Shown: positions 45,889-56,100 of the stretch, one piece after another | Position numbering within the stretch: the first letter of the stretch is position 1 | Layout: every line of letters starts with the position of its first letter | Assembly (NCBI RefSeq): GCF_019457915.1 | Contig: NZ_JAHZSS010000012.1 | Coordinates: 60,892 to 124,891, forward strand | DNA from: Neiella holothuriorum | GTDB taxonomy: Bacteria > Pseudomonadota > Gammaproteobacteria > Enterobacterales > Neiellaceae | Direction of reading: 5' to 3' | Length of the DNA: 64,000 bases | Program-made: the position numbers and the translations under genes | The notes under the pieces: model-generated | The model's input: only the letters and a program-made list of their open reading frames with translations | What the model was told of the DNA's origin: nothing | The model's database searches: none

Positions 45889-46776
45889 CTAAGAGCGATT
45901 AAGGCTTTTATTGCCGCTATAGCCGGGCGCAATAACAAGCTCGTTGATGCCATCGAGTACATTACTGTTGCGCAAATGGAGTTGGTAAGCAGCGCCTCGC
46001 AGGCTCGCCATGCCAGAACAATCCACATTCCAGCGCCGCAATAAATACCCGGCCAGCGCCACCTTGGTATTAACAGCCAGTACGCCTTCGTCCATGCCAT
46101 AGTCCATCTCAATAGCTTGTGGATGCTGAACGTTGACTGGGTGAGGCACTAACTCAAGTGTTAATGGTGCCTGCCAATGGGTGTCGTAACTGGCAGATTC
46201 AACTTCATCAACACTATCTGCCAGCACCGCGACGTCACTGATCCGAGTCAGCACAAAATCTCGAAACGATTGGGTTTTGCGATCATAAGCGCGGACATGC
46301 CAACGCAGACCATTATCAACAATGGTATGAGGCACTAAAACGCGCTCACTGGTGCCGCTTGTCAATGATGTGTACGTTACTTTTACCGGGCGCTGGTTGA
46401 TCACCGCTTGAGACAGACGAGCAACCACAAATAAGTCGGGCACATTAAGTTGCGTCGGTGCTGTCACAGGAAAATCAACATCGCCCACGGCATCAAAGCT
46501 GTCTGATATTTGATGGGCTATTTTCATCAACGAGGTGCGGGTGTCGTGTTTGAAAATGGGTTTGAACCCGTTGGTGATGAAGTACTTTTTAGCCCCGTTG
46601 TCGTAACGCATATTGTCAGGCGCACGTTCTTTGTAAAGCGACAGATCACGACTAGCTGCAGCAAGCCCCAACTCAAACCGAGTCACGATCTCGCTTCTCA
46701 TGATGTAGCCGGTAAACAATAACTTAAAATCGATATAGGCTAGGCGTTGCTTCTGGGCAAAATTTTGATGTTCCAT
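45889..46776 (-). CDS. WYL-domain regulator of the BrxR/CapW type
   Basis: The 295-aa protein has an N-terminal winged helix (QRLAYIDFKLLFTGYIMRSE, then FELGLAAASRDLSLYKERAP, then NMRYDNGAKKYF), a WYL domain (about 120-195, with RPVKVTYTSLTSG and LRWHVRAYDRKTQSFRDFVLTRI split) and a C-terminal domain (about 205-295). This layout and text match the BrxR/CapW regulators that control phage-defence operons in many bacteria. A longer frame opens at a TTG at 46839. I choose the ATG at 46776, because a 37-bp inverted repeat lies 16-52 bp upstream and would otherwise be coding. Autoregulation through that repeat is inferred. No recognised defence genes lie directly beside it. Confidence 0.82.
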   Translation of the reverse strand: MEHQNFAQKQRLAYIDFKLLFTGYIMRSEIVTRFELGLAAASRDLSLYKERAPDNMRYDNGAKKYFITNGFKPIFKHDTRTSLMKIAHQISDSFDAVGDVDFPVTAPTQLNVPDLFVVARLSQAVINQRPVKVTYTSLTSGTSERVLVPHTIVDNGLRWHVRAYDRKTQSFRDFVLTRISDVAVLADSVDEVESASYDTHWQAPLTLELVPHPVNVQHPQAIEMDYGMDEGVLAVNTKVALAGYLLRRWNVDCSGMASLRGAAYQLHLRNSNVLDGINELVIAPGYSGNKSLNRS

Positions 46777-46791
46777 TGTGTCGACAAACTC

Positions 46792-46840
46792 TGATACTGA
46801 CTCAAACAAGTGATTTGAGTCTGTATCATTTTGAGTCAAA
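46792..46840 (-). promoter_or_regulatory. Inverted-repeat operator upstream of the WYL regulator
   Basis: TGATACTGACTCAAA (46792-46806) and TTTGAGTCTGTATCA (46814-46828) are inverted copies with one mismatch in 15, separated by 7 bp. Right next to it TTTGAGTCAAA (46830-46840) is a further 11-bp palindrome with the same core. The cluster is placed for autorepression of the WYL gene. Confidence 0.75.
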
Positions 46841-46885
46841 CATCAATCGTGATAATGCCCACACGACTCAATGACGTGTAACCTA

Positions 46886-47668
46886 TCAGCCGTCAGCCAT
46901 AATCACTGCTGGTGGTTGGTTCAACGCATGCCAGTTGTCGCCATAAAACTCAGCCATAATTCGATCGAACGTGCCATCGGCCTTTAATGATTCTACGGCA
47001 GCGGTAAGTTGTGGAATTTTATCGAGGTGATTTGATTTTTTACTGAGTTGTAACCACTGCGCTTTTTGACCAATCACCAGCGGACGACCAATATTCAGAT
47101 CGCCTCGAGCAATAAATTTATTGAGTTGGTATCTGAGCGGAAATAGGCTGCCCGCGACAGCGTTAATTCGCTTCGAATGGATCATTTGGGCAAGCTGCTC
47201 GTAGGTTGCCATTTCAACTGTACGAATAGCTTCGTTGTCGTCAAACCGCTCACTTAAATGAGAGCCACGGGTCTTGCCAACGGTTAACTCATGCAGATCG
47301 TTGTAGCCTTCAATATCAAATTCAGCTAATGGGATCACTGCCGTTTCGACAAAGCGAATGAGAGCAACATATTCGACTAACGGCGAGCGAGCTTCTGAAC
47401 GAAACACGATACCGCCATCATGCAAACCAACGCGCATGCTCTCCCAAATTCGAGCATACGGCATCAACTTTAAATTGAAGCAAAGCCCTGAGCGTTGCTC
47501 AATCGCTTTTAAGTAGTGCCAATGAACGCCACTCTTTACTGTGGACGATTTGACAAACCCTAGCGGCTCGCTGTCGATCACATGCATATTGAGGCAATCA
47601 TCTTGCGGCGACGCGAGACTAATTTGAGAAACAATTAGCAAGCCCAATATACTTACGAACTTCTTCAT
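46886..47668 (-). CDS. Family 3 periplasmic substrate-binding protein, orphan
   Basis: The 260-aa protein has a signal peptide (MKKFVSILGLLIVSQISLAS) and the family 3 pattern: GVHWHYLKAIEQRSGLCFNLKLMPYARIWESM (split), GIVFRSEARSPLVEYVALI, LTVGKTRGSHLSERF and LTAAVESLKADGTFDRIMAEFYG at the end. No permease or ATPase is adjacent, so a role as signalling receptor or stand-alone scavenger is as likely as transport. AGGTG precedes the ATG. Just upstream a perfect 10-bp palindrome TGTCTAGACA (47678-47687) overlaps a second inverted repeat AGACA-CC-TGTCT (47671-47682) and may be an operator. Confidence 0.75.
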   Translation of the reverse strand: MKKFVSILGLLIVSQISLASPQDDCLNMHVIDSEPLGFVKSSTVKSGVHWHYLKAIEQRSGLCFNLKLMPYARIWESMRVGLHDGGIVFRSEARSPLVEYVALIRFVETAVIPLAEFDIEGYNDLHELTVGKTRGSHLSERFDDNEAIRTVEMATYEQLAQMIHSKRINAVAGSLFPLRYQLNKFIARGDLNIGRPLVIGQKAQWLQLSKKSNHLDKIPQLTAAVESLKADGTFDRIMAEFYGDNWHALNQPPAVIMADG

Positions 47669-47934
47669 TTAGACACCTGTCTAGACATCCATGTCAGGCC
47701 ACCACACGGTGACACTCGATCGACAGTACAAAATACCTTCGCACTTACAACCAATCCAAACTAAAAAGACGAGACATCCGATCCGCGCCAAGAGGTTTAT
47801 TATCGCCCTGTAATATTATTTTCTGGTACGACCTATTTATTTAGCTTAAATAACAATGTGATGATTCACCAGCTTCAGCTTTGCCACATGATTCACAAAC
47901 ATGTAAATCGATAGCAAACTTATTTGGCTACTGG

Positions 47935-50900
47935 CTAGCTACTGATGGCTGAGTATTGCGAAATTGCAAACCCTAAACCACCGACTAGAAACACAAAGGC
48001 TTTCACAATGGGCTGCTGGTAGAACTTACGGAAAGCGCCATCGGTACGCCGTTCGATTAACTCAATCACCATCTCTATTTGTTGTTGACTACCGAGGTAT
48101 TGGTCCGTTCCCACCCCAGTAACAGGCTTGCCATAACTCACTAAGCCTAACTGTGAAACAGACCGCTGAAAACTGGATGTTGAGCACCGTAACGAGTCGG
48201 TACCACCCTCGCCGGCTTGTTGTGCCTTAATCGCGGCAACCCGTAATTTAGATAGTATTTTTGCGCGCGCTTTGATGGCCGCACCGTTTAGCTGAAACGC
48301 ATTCATGGTGCATATCGCAACATTGATAGCCAGCATGAGTGCCAACGGCAAAGGGAATTGCCAGTTATCGAAGTAGTTGGTGGTCGACAAAATGGTCAGT
48401 AAGATCGCTAAAAATGGAAAATAAACCATGTGGCTAACATGTTTACTACGCCAAGCAATCAGATCAATACGAGTTGCGTACTCAGCCAATTTAGGCGGAA
48501 CTTGCAATCGTTCCTGCCAGTAGTGAAGGTTTGCTGGCGTCATGGTCAGATCTGGTCGAGACAATGCGCGAATCCAAATACTGCACTGGCGCGTCACGTC
48601 AACAACAAAGAAGATGGTATACAGCATGGACAGTACACTGATGATAAAAACCAGCCCAATGACAAAAAGCATTGGGCCGCGTATGTGGGTCGGAAATCCT
48701 TCGGTGAAAATGAGCCACAAACAACTAAAAAACACCATATAGATAAATGTATTGGTACACACTCGCGCAACGCGCGGATAGCTAGAGCTGTAATAGCCGT
48801 ACTGACGCCACAGTGTAGCTAAGCGGATCCTTTCATTTTGTTTTGCCGAAACAAGCTCATTTTCCCACCTCGCAAGGCGCTTAATTCGCCAGACTTTTGC
48901 AGCCATCACACTCCAAGCTACAAGCAAACCAACTATGATTAACAGCCACCAAAAATAGAACACTTGCGACGCCCCTAACATTTTATATGCCGCCATTGGC
49001 ACCATACAAAACACGATCAATGCAATCACCTTATCGCATTGCCACCCCACAAAATTGCGTATTAAACGCTTACCAAAGCTGCTATGACCGGCCAGTTGCC
49101 ACAGTTTTTTATAAAGCCCCGACCTGCGCGTCCGGCGCCGATATGACGGTAAACCAAAGGTGCTTTGGATCCGCTGACTATTTTTGTTTAATTCAATTAA
49201 GCTTCGCCCCAAAAATATAAAGCAACAAAACGGAATAGCAGCGCGAATATAGGCCGCTGGCCACGCACTAATGCCATCGAACACCAGCGCCGGCTCAGGT
49301 TGCGCGAACCAAGGGCCCAGCATCACGACGGTTAACGCCATATAAGTAGCGAGCGCAAAAAAGACCGCTGCATCTTTGCTATTGAACGATTTAATACCTA
49401 TTCGATTAATAGGTCGCTGGCCATAATTAAGGCGATAGCCGCCAATCACTAACCCTGCGGCAAACAACAACAAAACTGAAAAGCCAATGGTCCCAATGTT
49501 TTTCATAGGCAGGTAATTAACTTGATGGATGTCGTTAGCATTGTTGGCAATGGCGATTCCGCTTCGACTCGGCGTTGAATGTTGCGAATCAAATCGATTC
49601 AGCAAACGTACGGGCCCATTGCGGCCAACTTCAATCATCACCGGTTCGATGTGACTTAAAATATGATCGATTGGCTGTGGGCTAGTCACATCCTTGCGAA
49701 ACAAAGCTTTGGTAACCGTCGCTCGATCAACGGCTAATAATGTCGCGATATAAACTGCGGATTGGTAACTACTTCTAAATGGCGGTACCTGCTTCTGAAT
49801 ACCGGGGTTCAGTTTAAGTCCAAAACTAGACGCAATAATGAGATTCCGTGTCCACATGTAGTCAGCGGCATGGAACCATTCGGCATGAGCATCGGTGGTA
49901 AAAAACAAGGCTTTGGGGAATCGTTTTTTCAACGTTTTAAGAATGATCAGTTGATCGTAAACATCGTTTCCCAATAAGCCGATTGCAGCAATACCTTTGC
50001 CGTTATGCTGCTTTAATTGCGTATCGCGGTAACTCATTTCCATGCCCAGACGATCAATGTAATCATATTGAGCTGGCCCAACTGCACGTTGCTTGTTGAT
50101 TCCTTCTAAGGCCATCAGGCTGTCTTGCTGATCGTCATTATCGCCACCTGACAATGACATCGCAGGTTGAGCACCCGATGCAATGCCATCAACACCGCGC
50201 AAATATGAAAACTCCAAAACCTGTTTGCATGAGTCTTGGCCTTGGCAAAATGCATCCCTGAATGCCTGCGGTAATGCCCGGCCATACTCACTGTCTAATT
50301 CTGAAATAAGCACCACACTCGAGTCACTATGCAAACATACCGGCCCTTCTCCATCGCATTTAGGCTGTGAATCGTCATTGTGTTTAGCTTCTCGATCGTC
50401 ATTGCCTACGGGCTCTGGCTCGTACTTAATTCGGTGAGCGGCTAATTCCGTAACCAGCCGATCCGCCAAGATAAAATCATGATTGATGGTTCGGTGAAAC
50501 TTAAAATGGACACCTTGCACTTGTGCACGTTCAATATTTTTTTTGAGTTGTAATTCGGCCAATAAGTGCTGACACAACAGCAACTCTCGCCCTTCCAGCT
50601 GATCTTTAACGCATTCTTTGGGGATGTTTAATTCGGTCAACTTACCTTCAGAAGGGATTTCTTGGCTCAACACGGAGCGGTTTAATGCTGCCACCGGCAT
50701 GGTTGAAAATGGTGAAAAGATTTCTACCACAGTTTGCTGCGGTGGCTCTGAAGGGAAAGCTATACCCGTTGAGCTTTGCGCTTCCTCCGACAATTGGCCA
50801 AGCAAGGCCGAGTCTGAAGGACCGATGATTTTAAGCGCGCTATCTGCGCCCAAGTTAAGCCGCTCGGCTAATGTGGCAATCCGCGTTAACGGACGTTGAG

Positions 50901-51483
50901 CAAATTGCTTTTCATCAAGCCATAAAACCAACACCTTGGGTGCACAACTGTCACACGTAGTTGTGGAACATGAAGTGGTAGGCAAAGCATCAAACCACTC
51001 GAATGGCACATCAAACGATCGTGGCGGGATCGATTGCCCAGGCACTGTTGCTGCCAAACTTTTAAATTGATTTACGCCAATCAGTTGAGTTTGCCGCGGA
51101 ATGTACGAAGCACGCCGCAACGCTGTCACCAACGCATAACGATAGGATCGGCGACGTTCGCTAAATGCGGCATACGGTGTGGTATTGGTCATGATCCCCA
51201 ACACCGTAATGTTGCTTACCCCGTCAACTAATGGTTTGAGCGAGGTGTCAAACGAAGCAGGCGATTGACTGCCATTCGGCGGCTTGTTGTTGAGGACGGC
51301 ACGAATAGGATCTTGCCACAAACGTGCCGGCGCAACCGATTCGTCCGTGACTAAACGAACTTGCTCGGCGTCAGACGGGCGAGTGCTGGTTGGCGCTACA
51401 TCAGAGAACATTAACGATCCGAGAGTAACCAGCAACACCACGCCAACGAGACCAAATATGGGTCCATTTTGTTCTTGCATCAT
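47935..51483 (-). CDS. Large multi-pass membrane protein with extracytoplasmic head, unknown function
   Basis: I cannot assign a named family to this 1182-aa protein. It starts with one membrane anchor (about residues 9-27). About 620 mostly hydrophilic residues follow, containing at least eight cysteines in pairs (SCSTTTCDSC, KCDGEGPVC, FCQGQDSC), which suits a disulfide-bearing periplasmic head. Around residues 395-600 the text (VVLISELDSEYGRALP, then AIGLLGNDVYDQLIILKTLKKRFPKAL, split, then TTDAHAEWF) has the alternating strand-helix rhythm of a type 1 periplasmic-binding fold. About ten membrane segments follow from residue 655 to the end, broken by a charged cytoplasmic-type stretch near 770-810. 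The gene follows a 152-aa gene by 27 bp with AGGATG before its ATG, so the two form a unit. Receptor or transport roles are inference. Confidence 0.7.
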   Translation of the reverse strand: MMQEQNGPIFGLVGVVLLVTLGSLMFSDVAPTSTRPSDAEQVRLVTDESVAPARLWQDPIRAVLNNKPPNGSQSPASFDTSLKPLVDGVSNITVLGIMTNTTPYAAFSERRRSYRYALVTALRRASYIPRQTQLIGVNQFKSLAATVPGQSIPPRSFDVPFEWFDALPTTSCSTTTCDSCAPKVLVLWLDEKQFAQRPLTRIATLAERLNLGADSALKIIGPSDSALLGQLSEEAQSSTGIAFPSEPPQQTVVEIFSPFSTMPVAALNRSVLSQEIPSEGKLTELNIPKECVKDQLEGRELLLCQHLLAELQLKKNIERAQVQGVHFKFHRTINHDFILADRLVTELAAHRIKYEPEPVGNDDREAKHNDDSQPKCDGEGPVCLHSDSSVVLISELDSEYGRALPQAFRDAFCQGQDSCKQVLEFSYLRGVDGIASGAQPAMSLSGGDNDDQQDSLMALEGINKQRAVGPAQYDYIDRLGMEMSYRDTQLKQHNGKGIAAIGLLGNDVYDQLIILKTLKKRFPKALFFTTDAHAEWFHAADYMWTRNLIIASSFGLKLNPGIQKQVPPFRSSYQSAVYIATLLAVDRATVTKALFRKDVTSPQPIDHILSHIEPVMIEVGRNGPVRLLNRFDSQHSTPSRSGIAIANNANDIHQVNYLPMKNIGTIGFSVLLLFAAGLVIGGYRLNYGQRPINRIGIKSFNSKDAAVFFALATYMALTVVMLGPWFAQPEPALVFDGISAWPAAYIRAAIPFCCFIFLGRSLIELNKNSQRIQSTFGLPSYRRRTRRSGLYKKLWQLAGHSSFGKRLIRNFVGWQCDKVIALIVFCMVPMAAYKMLGASQVFYFWWLLIIVGLLVAWSVMAAKVWRIKRLARWENELVSAKQNERIRLATLWRQYGYYSSSYPRVARVCTNTFIYMVFFSCLWLIFTEGFPTHIRGPMLFVIGLVFIISVLSMLYTIFFVVDVTRQCSIWIRALSRPDLTMTPANLHYWQERLQVPPKLAEYATRIDLIAWRSKHVSHMVYFPFLAILLTILSTTNYFDNWQFPLPLALMLAINVAICTMNAFQLNGAAIKARAKILSKLRVAAIKAQQAGEGGTDSLRCSTSSFQRSVSQLGLVSYGKPVTGVGTDQYLGSQQQIEMVIELIERRTDGAFRKFYQQPIVKAFVFLVGGLGFAISQYSAISS

Positions 51484-51510
51484 GTCATCCTGACAAAGGC
51501 TAAGTTAGCT

Positions 51511-51969
51511 TCAATCCCTAGCAGACTGCGGCACGATATCGGTACTAAACGTAAATGAACGTAATGCTTTGAACAGATACGTGGTATCAATCGGAGCCTC
51601 AACTGTTGCTTTGACATATTCCTCATTGCGATGAAAGACACTCCAATCAGCAGTATCCAAGGCAATGAAGTCAACTTCGGTTGATGTCGTTTCACCGGGC
51701 TCTAAGTGACTCGTAAAGTTATTACCAACAAGTGAGACCGGATTGCCTGACGACGACAGTGGAGCGGCATAACGGGTTTGCTGAACTAACAAATAAGGAC
51801 TTAAAAATTTGAATCTGGGTGCACCGAGTTGGGTTGCTGCAGGGGCAGTATTGGTCAAACTAAACCGGACGCTGAAACGCTCACCTTCGTTAATATAACG
51901 CCCGGATTTATTACTGATTCGCGATGACAAATATAGGTAGCTAGACGCTAGTTCAAGTAACTCTTGCAT
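51511..51969 (-). CDS. Small beta-rich protein, partner of the large membrane protein
   Basis: This 152-aa protein has no signal peptide or membrane segment. After a short helix (LLELASSYLYLSSRI) the sequence is a run of short beta strands: GERFSVRFSLTNTAPAA, then EPGETTSTEVDFIAL and YVKATVEAPIDTTYLF. This is the pattern of an immunoglobulin-like sandwich of the kind that handles tail or adaptor domains. I recognise no named family. A strong ribosome-binding site (AAGGAG) precedes the ATG. It lies 27 bp upstream of the 1182-aa gene on the same strand, so the two are probably cotranscribed, with no other gene attached. Confidence 0.65.
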   Translation of the reverse strand: MQELLELASSYLYLSSRISNKSGRYINEGERFSVRFSLTNTAPAATQLGAPRFKFLSPYLLVQQTRYAAPLSSSGNPVSLVGNNFTSHLEPGETTSTEVDFIALDTADWSVFHRNEEYVKATVEAPIDTTYLFKALRSFTFSTDIVPQSARD

Positions 51970-52196
51970 AATGGCACTCCTTTGCGCGGCAGATTGCTCG
52001 CGGGGTTAGGTTTGCTGGATTAGCCGTGGTTACTGCAAAAACCAGTATCAAGCGTAGTTAATAAAAACAAAATTGATTAATATTTAACCAGCCCATTTAT
52101 CGGTTGTGTTGCCGAACGCACAATTGACAATGTTTGAAGCGCTGCCTGTGACGCTTTAGACTGATGGTTTGAGCGTTATGATTTGAGAGTTTCCCT

Positions 52197-52748
52197 TTGA
52201 CTAAAAAAGTTGCAGCCTTGCTTGGCCTATGTTTGTTGTTGGTGAGTTGCGCTAAATCAGACTGGCGCACCGCTAGCCGAGAACCTGCTGGCATTGCACC
52301 AGATCCTCAAGTTGATAAATCAGCGGTCATTGAAGTTTATGCCGCAGATGCCTTTAGTTGGCGCGGCTGGTTCGCCGTTCACACATGGGTCGCAACCAAA
52401 CCGGCCAATGCCGAAGAATATACGGTGTATGAAGTGGTGGGCTGGCGCCTTAGACGTGGCCTGCCCGCCTTGCATGAATACCAAACGTCCAATCCTGACC
52501 GTTATTGGTATGGTGCCCGACCGGAAAAACTGTTGGCAATTTCCGGTGACCAAGCTTCCGAGTTAATCCCTAAAATTGAAAGTGCAGTCAAGCGTTACCC
52601 ATGGGCAGATGAATACACTGTATTCCCCGGCCCCAACAGTAATACCTTTCCGGCATGGCTTGCCTTGCAAGTACCAGAGCTTAATCTCGATTTGCCCTTT
52701 AGTGCCATTGGCAGCGGCTTTGCCACCAATGATGAATCGACTGATTAA
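52197..52748 (+). CDS. DUF3750 lipoprotein
   Basis: The 183-aa precursor has a lipoprotein signal with lipobox LVSC (Cys at residue 17). It contains the DUF3750 blocks FSWRGWFAVHTWVATKPA, YTVYEVVGWRLRRG, PDRYWYGARPE, YPWADEYTVFPGPNSNTFPAWLA (split) and the C-terminal LDLPFSAIGSGF. The conserved His, Tyr and Asn residues suggest an enzyme-like or binding site, but no function is established. The only usable start is a TTG at 52197, with GAGAG about 10 nt upstream. It is divergent from the 152-aa gene. Confidence 0.82.
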   Translation: MTKKVAALLGLCLLLVSCAKSDWRTASREPAGIAPDPQVDKSAVIEVYAADAFSWRGWFAVHTWVATKPANAEEYTVYEVVGWRLRRGLPALHEYQTSNPDRYWYGARPEKLLAISGDQASELIPKIESAVKRYPWADEYTVFPGPNSNTFPAWLALQVPELNLDLPFSAIGSGFATNDESTD

Positions 52749-53167
52749 ATTAGCCATAACGCACTAGTAGGCAAATCTCTTTTGGCTTGGGAGCTGATTT
52801 GCCAATGCGCCGTTCATTAACAATCGCCTGACTCTTCACTGCTAGCTCCCTCTTTCCGGGAACAAAGCGAACGTTTGCATTGCGAAGCGCACTAAAGCGC
52901 GATTGCAATCAACTCGGTCGTTTTATTGTCCCTAGTCAAATCCCCTCCGATGTTCCGACCAGTTCTTGTGAAGATTTGCACATTATCGGGGCATCAGTCG
53001 GCATACCATTTCAATAATAAAAGTAGGGTTATTTGAATCGTTACCGTTTCAAGGCTTTAAAGCCAAGATAGGCTCCAACGCTACTGAGCAGAATCGCTCC
53101 GAGGATTTTCGACCACCAACACCTCGCCCGCTCAGATAGTCACCTTGAAGCACAAGGAGATTAGGTT
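52749..53167. other. Gap upstream of the PFOR gene, with a hairpin and a possible gene remnant
   Basis: The 419-bp region holds an inverted repeat GGCAAATC / GATTTGCC (52770-52777 and 52796-52803, 18-nt loop, no T tract) just after the DUF3750 gene. On the minus strand near 53047-53127 a frame reads WWSKILGAILLSSVGAYLGF before a stop, like the end of a tiny membrane protein, but it has no start codon after the preceding stop. It may be a remnant or chance. Confidence 0.35.
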
Positions 53168-56100
53168 ATGTCTATTTCACCCAAGCCAGACAGCAGTGCT
53201 GACGCAATTTTTCCAGGTATTCCAACCGTTATCCATGGCAATGGCGCTGTCGCCCATGTGATGTCACATGTCTGTGGCGGCGTAATTGGTTACCCCATTA
53301 CCCCATCGACTGAAATTTCAGAACTATACGAAGCATTTCGTGCCCAAGGTGGCTGCAATGTATGGGGTGAACATCCGTTCTTTTTTGAGCCTGAGGGTGA
53401 GCATTCTGCGCAAAGTGGCGCGTTAGGCGCCGCGTTGACCGGCGGTAAATACATGTCGAACGCTTCATCGAGTCAGGGTATTTTATACGGACTTGAATCT
53501 CACTACGTGACGGTGGGGAAAAAAGCGGCGGGCTTTGTATTGCATGTAGCCGCTCGTTCAGTCTCTCGCCACTCCTTAAATGTGATGGCTGGCCATGACG
53601 ATGTCTACGCCCTTCTTTCCGCCGGTTACACCACTTTATTTGCCAGTAACGCCCAAGAAGCTGCCGATCTTGCAGCAATAGCTTATCGTGTCAGTGCTGA
53701 ATCGCTGATCCCTGTTGCAAATACCATGGACGGCTTTGCAACGAGTCATATTCAAAGTGAAGTGCAGTTACCTGAGCCAGAGCTATTGAAACAGTATTTG
53801 GGCTCACCGACCGATCGAATTGCGGCGCCAACCGAAGCACAACGCATGCTATACGGTGCCAAAGGGCGTGTTTGGCAACTCAATCAATTTATCAAAAAAT
53901 ACCGAGACCAATGCTGGCCAGACAAACTAGCATCGCTAACTGCATACATTGGTACACACGATGAAAACCTCGAACAAGACGATGCAGCGGCGCTACTCGA
54001 TGAGACCTTGCAGTGGCTTCCCAATGAACTCCACGCAAAATGGCGGCGAGCCTGGCTCAACGCTTATCCGAAAGGCAGTCGTCAGCGCGTTCCAGCATTA
54101 GTTGATACCCATAACCCGGGCTTAACCGGCGGGGTGCAAAACCAACCTGACTATCAGGCCGGTATTGTCGATCACAACACTCACTTTATGAGTGACGTGG
54201 GCCCAATGATCGAACAAGCCATGATCGATTACGCCGCTCTCACCGGCCGCCAGTATGCCCCCGTGATGGACTTCATGTGTGAAGATGCTGACTATGTCAT
54301 TGTTGGGTTAGGCTCGGTCACCGACGATGCGGAAGCTGTAGCAAGCTACCTACGCCAACAAGGGCAAAAGGTTGGCGTCTTGTCTATTAAGCAACTACAC
54401 CCATTCCCCGAAGCACAAATCGTTGAAAAACTAGCAGGTAAAAAAGCGGTCACGATTCTCGAACGGTGCGATGAAACTCGCCTCACAGAGCGCGTGAGTC
54501 GCGCCTTATTTAAGGCAAGTGAAAATGCAGTGACTCTGCGCCATGCAGACATTCCAGCATTATCCCAAGCGCCGCAAATAAGTACCGGTGTGTTTGGCCT
54601 CGGTGGCCACGATCTGCAACCATGCCACCTGATCGCAGCATTTGAAAATATGTTTGACGCTGCCAGCAAACCATTCTTCTACTTGGGTAGCCAGTTCTTC
54701 GACAAGCAAGCATCCGGCGAGCTTGCGATTATTCAACAGCGTTTACGTGATGCTTACCCCAATACTGAACTCATGGCCTTAGATATTGGCGAAAATCCAA
54801 TACTGCTGCCTGATAGCGCAATGCGGATCCGTTTTCACTCTGTAGGAGGCTATGGCACCATCGCTACGGGTAAATTACTCACGGATATTTTGGCAGGCAC
54901 ATTGGGCCTTCATTCAAAATCAATGCCGAAATATGGCTCTGAAAAATCAGGCGCACCAACGAACTTCTTCATTACCCTCTCTCCTGAGCCCATCAAAATA
55001 ACCAATGCTGAGTTGCAGCAAGTTGAAGTGGTGTTATCACCCGATCATAAAGTGTTTATGCACACCAACCCACTTAAAGGGCTGGCGGCCAATGGCACCT
55101 TTATTTTGCAAACGGAGCACTCACCACAGCAAGTCTGGCAAGAATTACCTGCCACTGCTCGCCAGTATATTCGCGACAATAACATCGACTTTTACGTTGT
55201 TGATGCCTTTAAAGTGGCACAGCAGCACGCGCCAACACCCGACCTAGAAATACGCATGATGGGCATTGCCTTTATTGGTGCTCTGTGTGGTCATGCTGAT
55301 CAAGTAATTCATGGCACTGACGCCAAGCACATGTTGCAGCGTATTGAGGAGCAAATCAGTAAGAAGTTTGGCAGCAAAGGTGACAAGGTCGTTGCCGGCA
55401 ACATGTCGGTTATCAAAGATGGTATGGAGGCAACACATGCCGTTAACTACAACGAATTTGACGATCCACAACTTGTTGAAGAAGCCACTCAGAGCAAAGA
55501 CGATAGCGGATGCAATGCAAGTTGTGGCTTATTCGACCACGCCTACTTCGATGATATTGCCGGTAAGCGCTATGCCGATGGTTCGATTGGTGATGCGCCA
55601 GTGCTACCTGGCTCAGGTATGTTCATGCCACCGGCCAGTGCTAAAACAAAAGACAAAGGCCTATTCCGGCTAAACGTGCCCACTTACGATGCTGACCAAT
55701 GTACCGGCTGCATGGAATGCACCATTGCTTGCCCAGACGGCGCCATTCCAAATGCTGTCCATGAATTACATGACATTCTAAACGCCACGATCAGTCAGTT
55801 GGCGATCCCACCGGCGCAATTAGAGTTAGTCAAAGCTCAAGTTCCCGCCATTTGCGATGGCATACGCCACGAATACCGTACCAACCGCAATCGCCAGGGG
55901 TTAAGTCAGGTGATGTCGCAAGTTGTTGCAAGTATGACGTTTGCCAACTTGGGATTACAGCAACACTTAAATGTCGTCAGTGACGCGCTGCAACAGTTGC
56001 CGTATGCCCGCACCAAACCCTTTTTTGATGCCATGGAAAACAATGTTGCAGGCACAGGCGGGATGTTTAGCGTAGCGATTGATCCAACCAAATGTAGTGG

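Noticed and set aside
47671..47700. MetJ-like boxes before the binding protein at 46886
   Set aside because: AGAC and GTCT half-words occur but not in the 8-bp phase MetJ needs; noted only as a palindrome.
43309..52748. A phage-defence island or prophage
   Set aside because: Apart from the WYL regulator no nuclease, helicase, methyltransferase, integrase or phage structural gene is present, and base composition is not clearly different from the flanks.
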